From Villigracilis sp024434165 (GTDB lineage: Bacteria; Chloroflexota; Anaerolineae; Anaerolineales; Villigracilaceae), in contig SZPK01000002.1 of NCBI GenBank assembly GCA_030263665.1, forward strand, positions 1-64,000: a stretch of DNA of 64,000 nucleotides. The letters are read 5' to 3'. A program made the translations under genes and the position numbers. Below, piece after piece: positions 17,359 to 25,508 of this stretch (the stretch's first letter is position 1; every line of letters starts with the position of its first letter). The notes beneath the pieces are model-generated. The model ran no database searches. It worked only from the letters and a program-made list of their open reading frames with translations, and was not told where the DNA came from.

Positions 17359-18801
17359 ATGCAGGCAGTGCCAAGCGAATTTTTAGCGATTGACCGCAAA
17401 GAGCGGGCGAACCGCCCGTTCTTTGACCTTGACTTGCGCCCGCCTGATACCCGCATTTGCGATTTCGACGATGTCGTCATCGAATTCGGACCGGAACGCG
17501 CAATGGTGGAGGCGGCGCGCTGCATCCACTGTCCCGATCCGGCTCCCTGCATGACGGCTTGCCCCACCCATAACGACATTCCTTCCGCCATGTGGCTGAT
17601 CGAACTGGGACGCTTTGTGGAGGCGGCGGGAATCTACCACAAAACCAGTTCCCTGCCCGAAATTTGCGGGCGGGTTTGTCCGCACGAAGCGTTGTGCCAG
17701 GGTTCCTGCGTTTTGAACAAACACCAGAAACCTGTGCTGTGCGGCGAGTTGGAAGCCTTTGCCGTGGACTACGAGCGCCGCACGCAGGGGTACCGAATTC
17801 CCCTCGGCAAACCGACCGGAAAGAAAGTCGCCATCATCGGCGCGGGACCTGCGGGCGTCGGCTGTGCGGACATGCTCCTGCAAAAAGGTCACAGTGTGAC
17901 GATCTTCGATTCAAAGCCCGACCCCGGCGGACTGCTGGTGTACGGCATTCCCAATTTCAAACTTCCGAAGGACGTTTGGCAGGAAAAATGGGAAGAGTTC
18001 GAAAAAGCCGGCGTGACGTTCGTCCCCAACACTTACATTGGAAAAGACAAGACCATTGACGACCTGTTCGCCGAAGGGTTCGAAGCCGTGTTCATCGGCG
18101 TCGGCTCCGAGGTGGATGCAAAAATGGAAGACACCCCCGGCACCGACCTGCCTGGCGTGTACGAAGCGACGGATTTTCTCATCCGCGCCAACGTGCCGCA
18201 GGATCAACTGCCTGATAATATGAAGGAACCGCTTAGAATCGGGCGGCGCGTAGCGGTCATCGGCGGCGGCGATACCGCCTCCGACTGTCTGCGCACGGCG
18301 CTGCGCATGGGCGCAGAGGAAGTCACCTGCCTCTACCGCCGCACCGAAAAGGAAATGCCCGGCGGCAAGAAGGACCGCCAGATGGCAAAGGACGAGGGCG
18401 CGAAGTACCGCTTCCTCACCCAACCCGTCAAGTTCATTCCCGGTGCAGATGGCAACCTCGCCGCGGTGGAATGTATCGAAATGAAGCTGGGCGAACCGGA
18501 CGCCAAAGGACGCCGCAAGCCCGTCCCGGTGGAAGGCTCGAATTTCAGCATCGCTGTGGATACCATCATCCTCGCGCTCGGTTACTGGCCCGACCCAATC
18601 ATCGGCAAGACCACGCCGGAGCTCGAAACGCACGATTGGGGTCTGATCACCGTGAAGGACAAAGCCACCGGCGCAACATCGCGCGAGGGCGTCTTCTCCG
18701 GCGGAGATTGCGTCACGGGTCCCGACCTGGTTGTCACCGCAATGGTCGGCGGCAGGAAAGCCGGTCTTGCCATTGACGAGTATTTGAGAAACAGGAAATA
18801 A
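17359..18801 (+). CDS. GltD-like NADPH-dependent Fe-S oxidoreductase
   Basis: This 480-residue protein starts at ATG 17359 preceded by GGAGG. The N-terminal Cys-rich region (CIHCPDPAPCMTACPTHNDIP, then CGRVCPHEALCQGSC) binds two 4Fe-4S clusters. An FAD-binding motif (VAIIGAGPAGVGCADML) and an NAD(P)-binding motif (VAVIGGGDTASDCLRTA) follow, and it ends in the FAD segment GVFSGGDCVTGPDLVVTAMVGG. This is the glutamate synthase small-subunit family. No gltB is adjacent, so it may partner a distant large subunit or act as an NADPH-ferredoxin type oxidoreductase (for example NfnB- or sulfide-dehydrogenase-like). Confidence 0.85.
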   Translation: MQAVPSEFLAIDRKERANRPFFDLDLRPPDTRICDFDDVVIEFGPERAMVEAARCIHCPDPAPCMTACPTHNDIPSAMWLIELGRFVEAAGIYHKTSSLPEICGRVCPHEALCQGSCVLNKHQKPVLCGELEAFAVDYERRTQGYRIPLGKPTGKKVAIIGAGPAGVGCADMLLQKGHSVTIFDSKPDPGGLLVYGIPNFKLPKDVWQEKWEEFEKAGVTFVPNTYIGKDKTIDDLFAEGFEAVFIGVGSEVDAKMEDTPGTDLPGVYEATDFLIRANVPQDQLPDNMKEPLRIGRRVAVIGGGDTASDCLRTALRMGAEEVTCLYRRTEKEMPGGKKDRQMAKDEGAKYRFLTQPVKFIPGADGNLAAVECIEMKLGEPDAKGRRKPVPVEGSNFSIAVDTIILALGYWPDPIIGKTTPELETHDWGLITVKDKATGATSREGVFSGGDCVTGPDLVVTAMVGGRKAGLAIDEYLRNRK

Positions 18802-18886
18802 CGGTCGTGGGTCGAGATAGTATCCGCCCCACGACATCATTTATTTTGACCCATCACTGAAATAACCTGTTGAGGGCAGGGTGTTG

Positions 18887-18920
18887 GCGCGGCGAGGCGA
18901 ATGTCTCGCCGCGCGTTTTT
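18887..18920 (+). terminator. Terminator after the GltD-like gene
   Basis: A perfect 10-bp stem (18887-18896 with 18905-18914), followed by GTTTTT. Confidence 0.85.
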
Positions 18921-18942
18921 GTCAGGGAATGCCCACACTGGG

Positions 18943-18948
18943 TATAAT
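18943..18948 (+). promoter_or_regulatory. -10 box, predicted leaderless start
   Basis: A perfect TATAAT ends seven bases before the ATG at 18956, so transcription should begin at or next to the start codon. No Shine-Dalgarno is present. Confidence 0.6.
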
Positions 18949-18955
18949 CCCTGCC

Positions 18956-20239
18956 ATGTTATTGCTCAAAATCATTCGCGGGCTTGAGATCACCGGTTTA
19001 CTCATCCTCCTTGCCGCCGTTGCAGGCTACAGCAACCCCTCACTGACCAACCCCATCGAAAAAGTGCGCGCCTACACGCGCGATCTCGAATTCGATTACA
19101 TCGAATGGATGGCGGACGCCGCCCTCGTCAAAACGCGCGCCGCCTCGATTCACCTGCCCCATACCGTGGAACGCGAAACGCAAAAGGAGATCGTTGCGGA
19201 ATATCTGCGCGTCACGCATTTCATCTTCGAAAAGGAAAACCTGCTCGCCCAAATCTACGCCGACCCCGCCGTCGAAGACAAGCAAGCGGCCTCCGAATCC
19301 CTGCGCGGAGAACTCGATGAACTCTATAAACGAAGGAGCGACCTCGCCCCACTTGCCGAGGCAATCCTTCAGGAGCAGGTCAGCCAGGTGCTGGTGGAGA
19401 TCGGTCTCACCACCGCCGGTCAGCCCGTGCCAAGCGTCTGGTTTCATTCCACGCCGCTGCCCATGGCGCTCATCGTCTCGCCGCGCGACCGCATCGAACA
19501 AACCGCCAACATCTCGGTCTACACCAACATCACTGTGGACGAACAAGTTGCACTCGAAGCGCGCGTGGATGCCGGGCTGAACGTCTCCTCGCTCGTCGTC
19601 CCAGTGGGCGGCGTGGGTGTTTACCCCACCATGGTCATGCGCACCACAGACTTGAATTGGATGCTCAACACCATCGCGCACGAATGGATTCACAACTACC
19701 TCACCCTGCGCCCGCTGGGGCTGCTCTACGATCACACGCCCGAACTCCGCACCATGAACGAGACAACCGCCTCCATTGCCGGGGATGAAATTGGGGCGCT
19801 GGTGATCGAAAAATTCTATCCCGAACTCAAGCCCGCCGCCTCATTCCCGGACCTGGAGTTGGTCTCCCTGCCCTTCGACCGCCCCGACCCCGGCAGCCTG
19901 ACCCGCCCGCCCTTCGACTTCCGCGCGCAGATGCACGAGACCCGCATCAGCGTGGATGCACTGCTGGCGGAAGGCAAAATCGAAGAAGCCGAAGCCTACA
20001 TGGAGGAACGCAGACAGGTCTTTTTGAAGAACGGGTATCTCCTGCGCAAGATCAACCAGGCATACTTCGCCTTCTACGGCGCGTACGCCGATGTGCCCGG
20101 CGGCGCGGCGGGCGAAGACCCGGTGGGACCCGCCGTGCGCGCCCTGCGCGAGCAAAGCAAATCGCTGGCAGAGTTCGTCAAACGCATCTCGTGGATGTCG
20201 AGTTTCCAGCAGTTGCAGGAAGCGGTCAACCAGCAATGA
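18956..20239 (+). CDS. Membrane-anchored protein with an HEXXH-type site
   Basis: This 427-residue protein begins with a helix (ITGLLILLAAVAGYS) that acts as signal anchor. The bulk is extracytoplasmic and helical. A zinc-protease-like motif, AHEWIHNYL (HEWIH), lies near residue 242, with a downstream MNETTASIAGDEIG that could supply a third ligand. This suggests a gluzincin-like metalloprotease, but I do not recognise the family. It heads a tightly coupled operon (next start overlaps as ATGA) with a DsbA/cyclophilin lipoprotein and a PrsW protease, so envelope protein quality control is a reasonable guess. Confidence 0.7.
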   Translation: MLLLKIIRGLEITGLLILLAAVAGYSNPSLTNPIEKVRAYTRDLEFDYIEWMADAALVKTRAASIHLPHTVERETQKEIVAEYLRVTHFIFEKENLLAQIYADPAVEDKQAASESLRGELDELYKRRSDLAPLAEAILQEQVSQVLVEIGLTTAGQPVPSVWFHSTPLPMALIVSPRDRIEQTANISVYTNITVDEQVALEARVDAGLNVSSLVVPVGGVGVYPTMVMRTTDLNWMLNTIAHEWIHNYLTLRPLGLLYDHTPELRTMNETTASIAGDEIGALVIEKFYPELKPAASFPDLELVSLPFDRPDPGSLTRPPFDFRAQMHETRISVDALLAEGKIEEAEAYMEERRQVFLKNGYLLRKINQAYFAFYGAYADVPGGAAGEDPVGPAVRALREQSKSLAEFVKRISWMSSFQQLQEAVNQQ

Positions 20240-21474
20240 AACGTATCCTAATTACCTTGTCCTTTATCATCCTCGCCGCGCTTGCGGCTGGCGCGTGCAC
20301 CGCAGAGACGGAAACGCCCCCAACCGCAACCCCGCCCATCGTGGAAAACCCCGTGATTCCAAACACGCCCACGCCCGAATACACGTGCTCGCGCATCACC
20401 GCCGCGCCGGCCTCCACTGCGAGCGCGCCTTCGCTCTTCCCACCCGCCAGCGCCGCCGATTTCTCCTTCGGTCCCGCCGATGCCCCGGTGACATTGATCG
20501 AGTATTGCGATTTTCAATCGCAGGGCTGCAAGGCGATGGCGTCCATCGCGGCGGAGTTGATGAAGAACCGCGACGATCTGCGGATCGTATTCCGCCCGCT
20601 GCCGCTGATCGGCGTGCTCGATAAATCGGAGGCGTCTGTGCTGGCGGCGCTGGCGGCGGACGAGCAGGGCAAATTCTGGGAGATGTACGATTTGCTCTTC
20701 ACCAAACACGGCGAATGGACGGGTCTCACCCCCAGCCAGTTCAACGCCTGGGTGCTGAGAGAAGCGCCCGCCTTCGGCATCAACGCAGACCAACTCTCGG
20801 CGGCGATTCAAGCCGAAGAAACAGCAGCCAGGCTCAAGTCCATGCACGAAGCGGCAAAGCAATTGAACATCGCCGCCGTGCCGCTCATCCTGCTCAACGG
20901 CGAGCAGTTCTTCCTGCTCGATTATCAAAACATCCACGATACCATCGGCGTGATCGCGCTCGGGCAAAAACAGTTCACCGAGTGCCCGCCGTTCATCATT
21001 GACGCAAACAGGCAGTACATCGCCACACTCGAAACCGAAAAAGGGAACATCGTGATCGAGTTGTATCCCGATAAAGCCCCGCTGGCGGTGAACTCGTTCG
21101 TGTTCCTTGCGCGGCAGGGCTGGTACGACGGCGTAACCTTCCACCGCGTGATTCCCGGTTTTGCGGCGCAGGCAGGCGACCCCAGCGGCACAGGCAGGGG
21201 CAACCCCGGTTATTTCTTCAAGAACGAGATCAGCGACCTGCTGTTCAACAAGCCGGGCGTGGTGGGCATGGCAAATTCGGGACCCGATACGAACGGAAGC
21301 CAATTCTTTATCACGTTTGCGCCAGCCGCACACCTGAACGGCGCATACACGATCTTTGGGCAGGTCATACGCGGCTTGGAGGCTGCCGAGCAATTGACGC
21401 CGCGCGACCCGGCGCAGGGCTTGAACCTGGACGCAGGGGATAAAATCATCCGCGTGACGGTGGAAGAAAAATGA
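20236..21474 (+). CDS. Lipoprotein fusing a DsbA-like thioredoxin domain and a cyclophilin
   Basis: This 412-residue lipoprotein (lipobox AGAC, Cys21) has a DsbA/DSBA-like thioredoxin domain (about residues 75-235), starting FSFGPADAPVTLIEY. A cyclophilin-type peptidyl-prolyl isomerase domain (about 255-412) has FHRVIPGFAAQAGD and GSQFFITFAP. In the thioredoxin domain the usual CXXC is replaced by SQGC (Cys98 kept, first Cys lost), with an extra Cys at 91. It may thus act as a monothiol or through Cys91-Cys98. The cyclophilin core residues (Arg in FHRV, Phe and Gln in QFF) are intact. It is an exported folding catalyst, translationally coupled on both sides. Confidence 0.85.
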   Translation: MKRILITLSFIILAALAAGACTAETETPPTATPPIVENPVIPNTPTPEYTCSRITAAPASTASAPSLFPPASAADFSFGPADAPVTLIEYCDFQSQGCKAMASIAAELMKNRDDLRIVFRPLPLIGVLDKSEASVLAALAADEQGKFWEMYDLLFTKHGEWTGLTPSQFNAWVLREAPAFGINADQLSAAIQAEETAARLKSMHEAAKQLNIAAVPLILLNGEQFFLLDYQNIHDTIGVIALGQKQFTECPPFIIDANRQYIATLETEKGNIVIELYPDKAPLAVNSFVFLARQGWYDGVTFHRVIPGFAAQAGDPSGTGRGNPGYFFKNEISDLLFNKPGVVGMANSGPDTNGSQFFITFAPAAHLNGAYTIFGQVIRGLEAAEQLTPRDPAQGLNLDAGDKIIRVTVEEK

Positions 21475-22706
21475 CGCAGACCCGGAGGATTCATTGGGCG
21501 TCGCTGCTCACGCTGGTCGTCTTCGGCTTCGGGCTGCTGATCTTCCTGGCGGCGTTCGTTTTTGCGAGCGTGAGTTCCATCGTACATCTGATCGCAGGCA
21601 CCGGCGCGCCAGCCGCCGAAATGATCGGCGCGTTTGCCTTCGGGTTTCACGCCCTGCTCCTGATCGTGTGCGCGTGGTTCGTGCTGCAAAAGACCAGAGG
21701 CATCGAGCAGGCGGATGCGCCGCTCAAGATTCCATTCACCTGGAGCCGCGCAGCAGCGGCGATTGCCGTCCCTGTGGCGAGCGCGTTGATCGGGGGCATG
21801 GTGAGCCTTGCGGAACTCGAATGGCTCAGCTGGGTCTTCCTGCCGCTTCTGACTTTACTCGTCGTCGTCCCGCCCATCTGGTTGTACTTCGGCGCCGGCT
21901 CGAACGGACTCGAAACCGGGGCGCGCTGGCGGTTCTTCGCCATCTTCGGGCTGGGCATGACGGCAGCGCCTTTCATCATGATTTTGCTGGAGATTGTCTT
22001 CCTGCTTTTCGGCGTCTTCGCCGTATCGGTTTACCTGGCAGTCACCGACCCCCTGCTGTTTGCCGAACTCACAGACCTTGCCGGCATTATCACGGAAGTA
22101 ACAGACCCAGAAGCGATTCTCCAACTTGCCGCCCCGTACATTGCCAATCCCGTTATCCTTATTGCCGGGTTCGGATACCTTGCCATCCTCGTGCCGCTCA
22201 TCGAAGAGTTCTTCAAGCCGCTGGCGGTCTGGCTGTTCGCAAAACAAATTGATTCGCCCGCGCAGGGCTTTGTGCTGGGCATGGCAAGCGGTGCGGCGTT
22301 CGGTCTGCTCGAAAGCCTGAATGCCAGCGCAGACGGTTCAACCGGCTGGGCGGTGGTGGTCGCCGCCCGCGCCGGGACAAGCCTGCTTCACATCGTTACT
22401 TCCGGGCTGGCAGGCTGGGGCATCGTTTCGGCGTTCAGGGAAAAACGCATCGGGCGGCTTGCCGCGGCGTTTTTCGCATCCGTGCTGATTCACGGCGTGT
22501 GGAACGCCGCCGCCGCAGGCGCGGGCATCGCCGCCGTCGGCGAGAGCATCGGCAAACCGGAATGGCTGTACAACTACGCGCCCGCCATGCTCTGCGGGCT
22601 GCTCACAATGGGCGTCGGCATCTTTGCCGTCCTGCTCGCGTCGAATCGAAAATTGAAAAACCAGATCATTCAACCCAAGGAAGAGAAGGTAGAATCCGCT
22701 TCATGA
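21471..22706 (+). CDS. PrsW-family intramembrane metalloprotease
   Basis: This 411-residue protein has about nine hydrophobic helices. The PrsW motif EEFFKPLAVWL (EE..K) and the downstream GMASGAAFGLLES and H in LIHGVWN match the conserved residues of the PrsW/CAAX-like protease group. These cleave anti-sigma factors or membrane proteins. Its ATG overlaps the preceding stop (ATGA) and its stop overlaps the trmI ATG. The C-terminal tail is charged and cytoplasmic. Confidence 0.85.
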   Translation: MTQTRRIHWASLLTLVVFGFGLLIFLAAFVFASVSSIVHLIAGTGAPAAEMIGAFAFGFHALLLIVCAWFVLQKTRGIEQADAPLKIPFTWSRAAAAIAVPVASALIGGMVSLAELEWLSWVFLPLLTLLVVVPPIWLYFGAGSNGLETGARWRFFAIFGLGMTAAPFIMILLEIVFLLFGVFAVSVYLAVTDPLLFAELTDLAGIITEVTDPEAILQLAAPYIANPVILIAGFGYLAILVPLIEEFFKPLAVWLFAKQIDSPAQGFVLGMASGAAFGLLESLNASADGSTGWAVVVAARAGTSLLHIVTSGLAGWGIVSAFREKRIGRLAAAFFASVLIHGVWNAAAAGAGIAAVGESIGKPEWLYNYAPAMLCGLLTMGVGIFAVLLASNRKLKNQIIQPKEEKVESAS

Positions 22707-23548
22707 AATATTCGACTCTCGCCCGCGAAGGAGACCTTGCCCAACTGGTGGGCTTGACCCACAAGCACTTCATCTTCATCCTCAAATCCGGCATGGAGTT
22801 CCAAAGCCATCGCGGCGTGCTCAAACACGAAGACCTGATCGGCAAGCCCTGGGGCTCGCAGGTGTTCAGTCACACCGGCGCGCCTTTCTTTTTGCTTCAG
22901 CCGTCCATTGCGGATTTGCTGAACGACCTGCCGCGCAGCACACAAATCCTTTATCCCAAAGACATCGGCTACATCCTGATTCAAATGGGTATCTCGGAGG
23001 GGCAGACCGTGCTGGAGGCGGGCACCGGCTCCGGCTCGATGACGATTGCCCTTGCCAACGCAGTCGGCGCGCAGGGACGGGTGATCTCCTACGAACTCAA
23101 GCAGGATACACAGAACCTGGCGCGCAAGAATCTCGAACGGGTGGGGCTCGCTTCGCGCGTGGACTTCAAGCTGCGCGACATTCAGCAGGGCTTCGACGAA
23201 ACCGACGCCGACGCCTTCTTCCTCGACGTGCAAAATCCGTTCGACTACATCACGCAGGTCCGCGAGGCGCTCAAGCCGGGCGGCTTCTTCTGCACGCTCA
23301 TTCCCACGGTCAATCAGGTGGAGAAGGTGCTGATTGCCCTGAAAAAAAATCATTTCGCCTTTGTGGAAGTGTGCGAACTGCTCCTGCGCTATTACAAGAC
23401 CAACCCAAGCCGCCTGCGTCCCACCGACCGCATGGTGGCGCACACGGGTTTTCTGGTGTTTGCCAGGAAGATCGAACCCAGCCTTGCCGCCGACCCGCGC
23501 GGAGCGGACCTGGCAAAGGAGATCATCGGCATCGAGGAGGAATTCTGA
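22703..23548 (+). CDS. trmI: tRNA (adenine-N1)-methyltransferase TrmI
   Basis: This 281-residue protein starts at ATG 22703, overlapping the PrsW stop. The N-terminal beta barrel is followed by IYPKDIGYILIQMGISEGQTVLEAGTGSGSMT-type segments: motif I GTGSGS (S-adenosylmethionine binding) and the family motif PKD. A catalytic Asp lies in FFLDVQNP (usual DMPDPW/DLPEPW-like position). It makes m1A58 in the T loop of tRNAs as a tetramer. It is embedded in an operon with unrelated quality-control genes. Confidence 0.9.
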   Translation: MKYSTLAREGDLAQLVGLTHKHFIFILKSGMEFQSHRGVLKHEDLIGKPWGSQVFSHTGAPFFLLQPSIADLLNDLPRSTQILYPKDIGYILIQMGISEGQTVLEAGTGSGSMTIALANAVGAQGRVISYELKQDTQNLARKNLERVGLASRVDFKLRDIQQGFDETDADAFFLDVQNPFDYITQVREALKPGGFFCTLIPTVNQVEKVLIALKKNHFAFVEVCELLLRYYKTNPSRLRPTDRMVAHTGFLVFARKIEPSLAADPRGADLAKEIIGIEEEF

Positions 23549-24093
23549 TGTTTCGCCGCCGCGCAAACCGCCGCATGGCAGGAGGCTTCCAGCCGCCCGC
23601 CGTCCCGCCGCTGTTGAGGCGCGCTCACCGCATGATGGAAACGGGAGAATATGGAGACGCCGCCGCTTCATTTTATGAACTCGCCCGCAAAGCGGAGGAA
23701 CGTTTTCCCGAACGCGCGCCCATTCTCTACCTCGAAGCAGGACGCGCCGCCATCCTCGGCGGGGATGCAAAAAAAGGCGCCGCCCACCTGCGCCGCGGGC
23801 TGACCATCCTTGCCTCGCAGGGACGCCATCGCCGAATGCAAAAGGCGGGAGAACGCATCCTCCTCGAATTGCGCGAACGCGGATTGAACGCCGAAGCGGA
23901 GGAAATCGCCGTCCTGCTCAGGAACAACCTGCCCGGCGAGTCCGATGCGCCTGTTTTGCAAAAGCATCCCATTTTGCCGACTCACTGCCCGGCGTGCGGA
24001 GCGGCAGTCAAGCCGGATGAAGTGGACTGGCTGGACGACGTCAGCGCCGAATGCGATTACTGCGGCAGTCCGGTGCGAAGCGAGACGGGATGA
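23548..24093 (+). CDS. TPR-like protein with a C-terminal zinc ribbon
   Basis: This 181-residue protein starts at ATG 23548, sharing bases with the trmI stop. After a basic start, residues 20-130 form helical repeats of TPR type (GEYGDAAASFYELARKAEE, AHLRRGLTILASQGR). The last 40 residues hold a zinc ribbon with CPACG and CDYCGS pairs. No enzyme motif is present; it is probably a small adaptor. It is coupled to trmI and the Nudix gene. Confidence 0.65.
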   Translation: MFRRRANRRMAGGFQPPAVPPLLRRAHRMMETGEYGDAAASFYELARKAEERFPERAPILYLEAGRAAILGGDAKKGAAHLRRGLTILASQGRHRRMQKAGERILLELRERGLNAEAEEIAVLLRNNLPGESDAPVLQKHPILPTHCPACGAAVKPDEVDWLDDVSAECDYCGSPVRSETG

Positions 24094-24704
24094 GCGCCCT
24101 GACCCGCGAATACATCCATCGGAAATTGATGGAGGCGGAGAAAGAGTCTGAGGCATCGGACGGCTACGCGGAAATCCCCGTCAGACCGGGGATGAATTTG
24201 AAATGCGCGGCGGTGCTGGTCCCGCTCATGTTTTATCGGGATGAATGGCATATCCTCTACACCCGCCGCACCGACCGGGTCGAATCGCACAAGGGACAGG
24301 TGTCCTTCCCCGGCGGCGCCTGCGACGATGGCGAGGCCACGCCCGAAGAGACCGCCCTGCGCGAAGCGCACGAGGAAATCGGCGTGAATCCAAAGGATGT
24401 GGAAATTCTCGGCAGGCTGAGCCGCCTGATCACCATCAGCAATTATCGGGTCAGTCCGATCGTGGGGGTCATCCCTTTCCCTTACGCCTTCAAAGTCGCC
24501 AGCGTGGAAGTGGCGCGCGTGTTTACCATCCCGCTGATGTGGCTCGCCAACCGGAACAACTACTGGGAGTTTTTCACGCGCGATTCCGAACGCTCATTGA
24601 TCGCCTACCATCCGTACGACGGTGAGCTGTTATGGGGCGCCACCGCAAGGATGACGGTGAACTTCCTGCGAACGCTTGGGTTGATTCACCAGCCGCCGGC
24701 ATAA
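24090..24704 (+). CDS. Nudix hydrolase of the coenzyme A pyrophosphatase type
   Basis: This 204-residue protein starts at ATG 24090, overlapping the preceding stop. The CoA-pyrophosphatase signature upstream of the Nudix box is present (RVESHKGQVSFPGG). The Nudix box is GGACDDGEATPEETALREAHEEIG with all catalytic Glu residues. The family splits CoA and its derivatives into 4'-phosphopantetheine and 3',5'-ADP, with Mg2+ or Mn2+. It is the last gene of the coupled run. Confidence 0.88.
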   Translation: MSALTREYIHRKLMEAEKESEASDGYAEIPVRPGMNLKCAAVLVPLMFYRDEWHILYTRRTDRVESHKGQVSFPGGACDDGEATPEETALREAHEEIGVNPKDVEILGRLSRLITISNYRVSPIVGVIPFPYAFKVASVEVARVFTIPLMWLANRNNYWEFFTRDSERSLIAYHPYDGELLWGATARMTVNFLRTLGLIHQPPA

Positions 24705-24812
24705 CCTTACAGCGCAAATTCAGGCTCAAAGACGCAGTCTCCAATAAGCGGTTTTTTGGTTTTACTTTTTAACTCAAGTTGCCACCTTCCAATAGATTTT
24801 CTAGGTTCTCCG

Positions 24813-24857
24813 CCAAAAGCCCTCACCCTGCCCTCTCCCATCAGGAGAGGGGGAAGC
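24813..24857. repeat. Small palindromic repeat (CCTCTCC...GGAGAGG type)
   Basis: Inverted arms at 24832-24838 and 24844-24850 are preceded by a CCCTCACCCT block. A related element with the same CCCTCACCC-plus-CCCTCTCC...GAGGGG arrangement lies inside cas6 (about 47328-47363). The rest of 24705-24950 shows no gene. Confidence 0.55.
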
Positions 24858-24950
24858 CATCCCAGAATATATAAAAGGCAGCAACTCGGGTTTTTTATTT
24901 CCCGAGATGGGGGCGTTCGGAATCCATCCAGCCCGTGCGATAAAAAAAAA

Positions 24951-24974
24951 GACCCCGACGGTGTTGTCGGGGTC
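24951..24974 (-). terminator. rplS terminator
   Basis: A perfect 9-bp stem (24951-24959 with 24966-24974), followed on the minus strand by nine T residues. A textbook intrinsic terminator 12 bases after the rplS stop. Confidence 0.95.
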
Positions 24975-24986
24975 GTGAAGGAAAAA

Positions 24987-25334
24987 CTAGGAAAACTTTT
25001 CCTTGATGCGCGCGCTCTTGCCGGTGCGCTCGCGCATGTAATACAACTGCGCGCGGCGGACCTTGCCGTGGCGTTCCACCACGATCTTGTCCACGCGCGG
25101 CGAGCGAAGCAGGAAGGTGCGCTCCACGCCGATGCCGTTGGACGCCATGCGGCGGACGGTCACCGAAGCGTTGTTGCCGCTGTTTCGCAGGCGGATAACC
25201 ATGCCTTTGAACTCCTGGATGCGCTCGCGGTCGCCTTCCTTGATTTTGACATGCACGCTCACGGTATCGCCAGCGGCCAACTGCGGAATCTTTTCGTTAT
25301 TTTTTGCCTCAACGGCTTTGATCAGGTCTGCCAT
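24987..25334 (-). CDS. rplS: Ribosomal protein L19
   Basis: This 115-residue protein matches bL19 over its whole length. It starts MADLIKAVEAKNNEKIPQ and contains the conserved FKGMVIRLRNSGNNASVTVRR, GVERTFLLRSPRVDKI and AQLYYMRERTGKSARI segments. It sits at the 30S-50S interface of the ribosome. It is usually grouped with trmD and rimM, but here it stands alone with its own terminator; a dispersed repeat separates it from fabF. Confidence 0.97.
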   Translation of the reverse strand: MADLIKAVEAKNNEKIPQLAAGDTVSVHVKIKEGDRERIQEFKGMVIRLRNSGNNASVTVRRMASNGIGVERTFLLRSPRVDKIVVERHGKVRRAQLYYMRERTGKSARIKEKFS

Positions 25335-25433
25335 TTCCGTTCGTCCTTACTTTTGTGATTGGTTTCCAATATACGCGAGGGCGGATTATAGCACGGATAA
25401 CCCCAGGTCACAAGACCGATTTCAGGAAGGTGT

Positions 25434-25487
25434 GCGCGCAAAATATGTCAGGCAGTTTGCTCCCTGCGGCGGCTGGAGCGCAGCCGC
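25434..25487. repeat. Dispersed repeat copy B (conserved block plus variable hairpin)
   Basis: The block 25434-25470 shares the core ATGTCAGGCAGTTTGCTC with copy A at 5238. It is followed by a hairpin (GGCGGCTG near 25468 with CAGCCGCC near 25481) whose sequence differs from that of copy A. Confidence 0.6.
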
Positions 25488-25508
25488 CGACAACCTTTGC
25501 GTGCGCAC

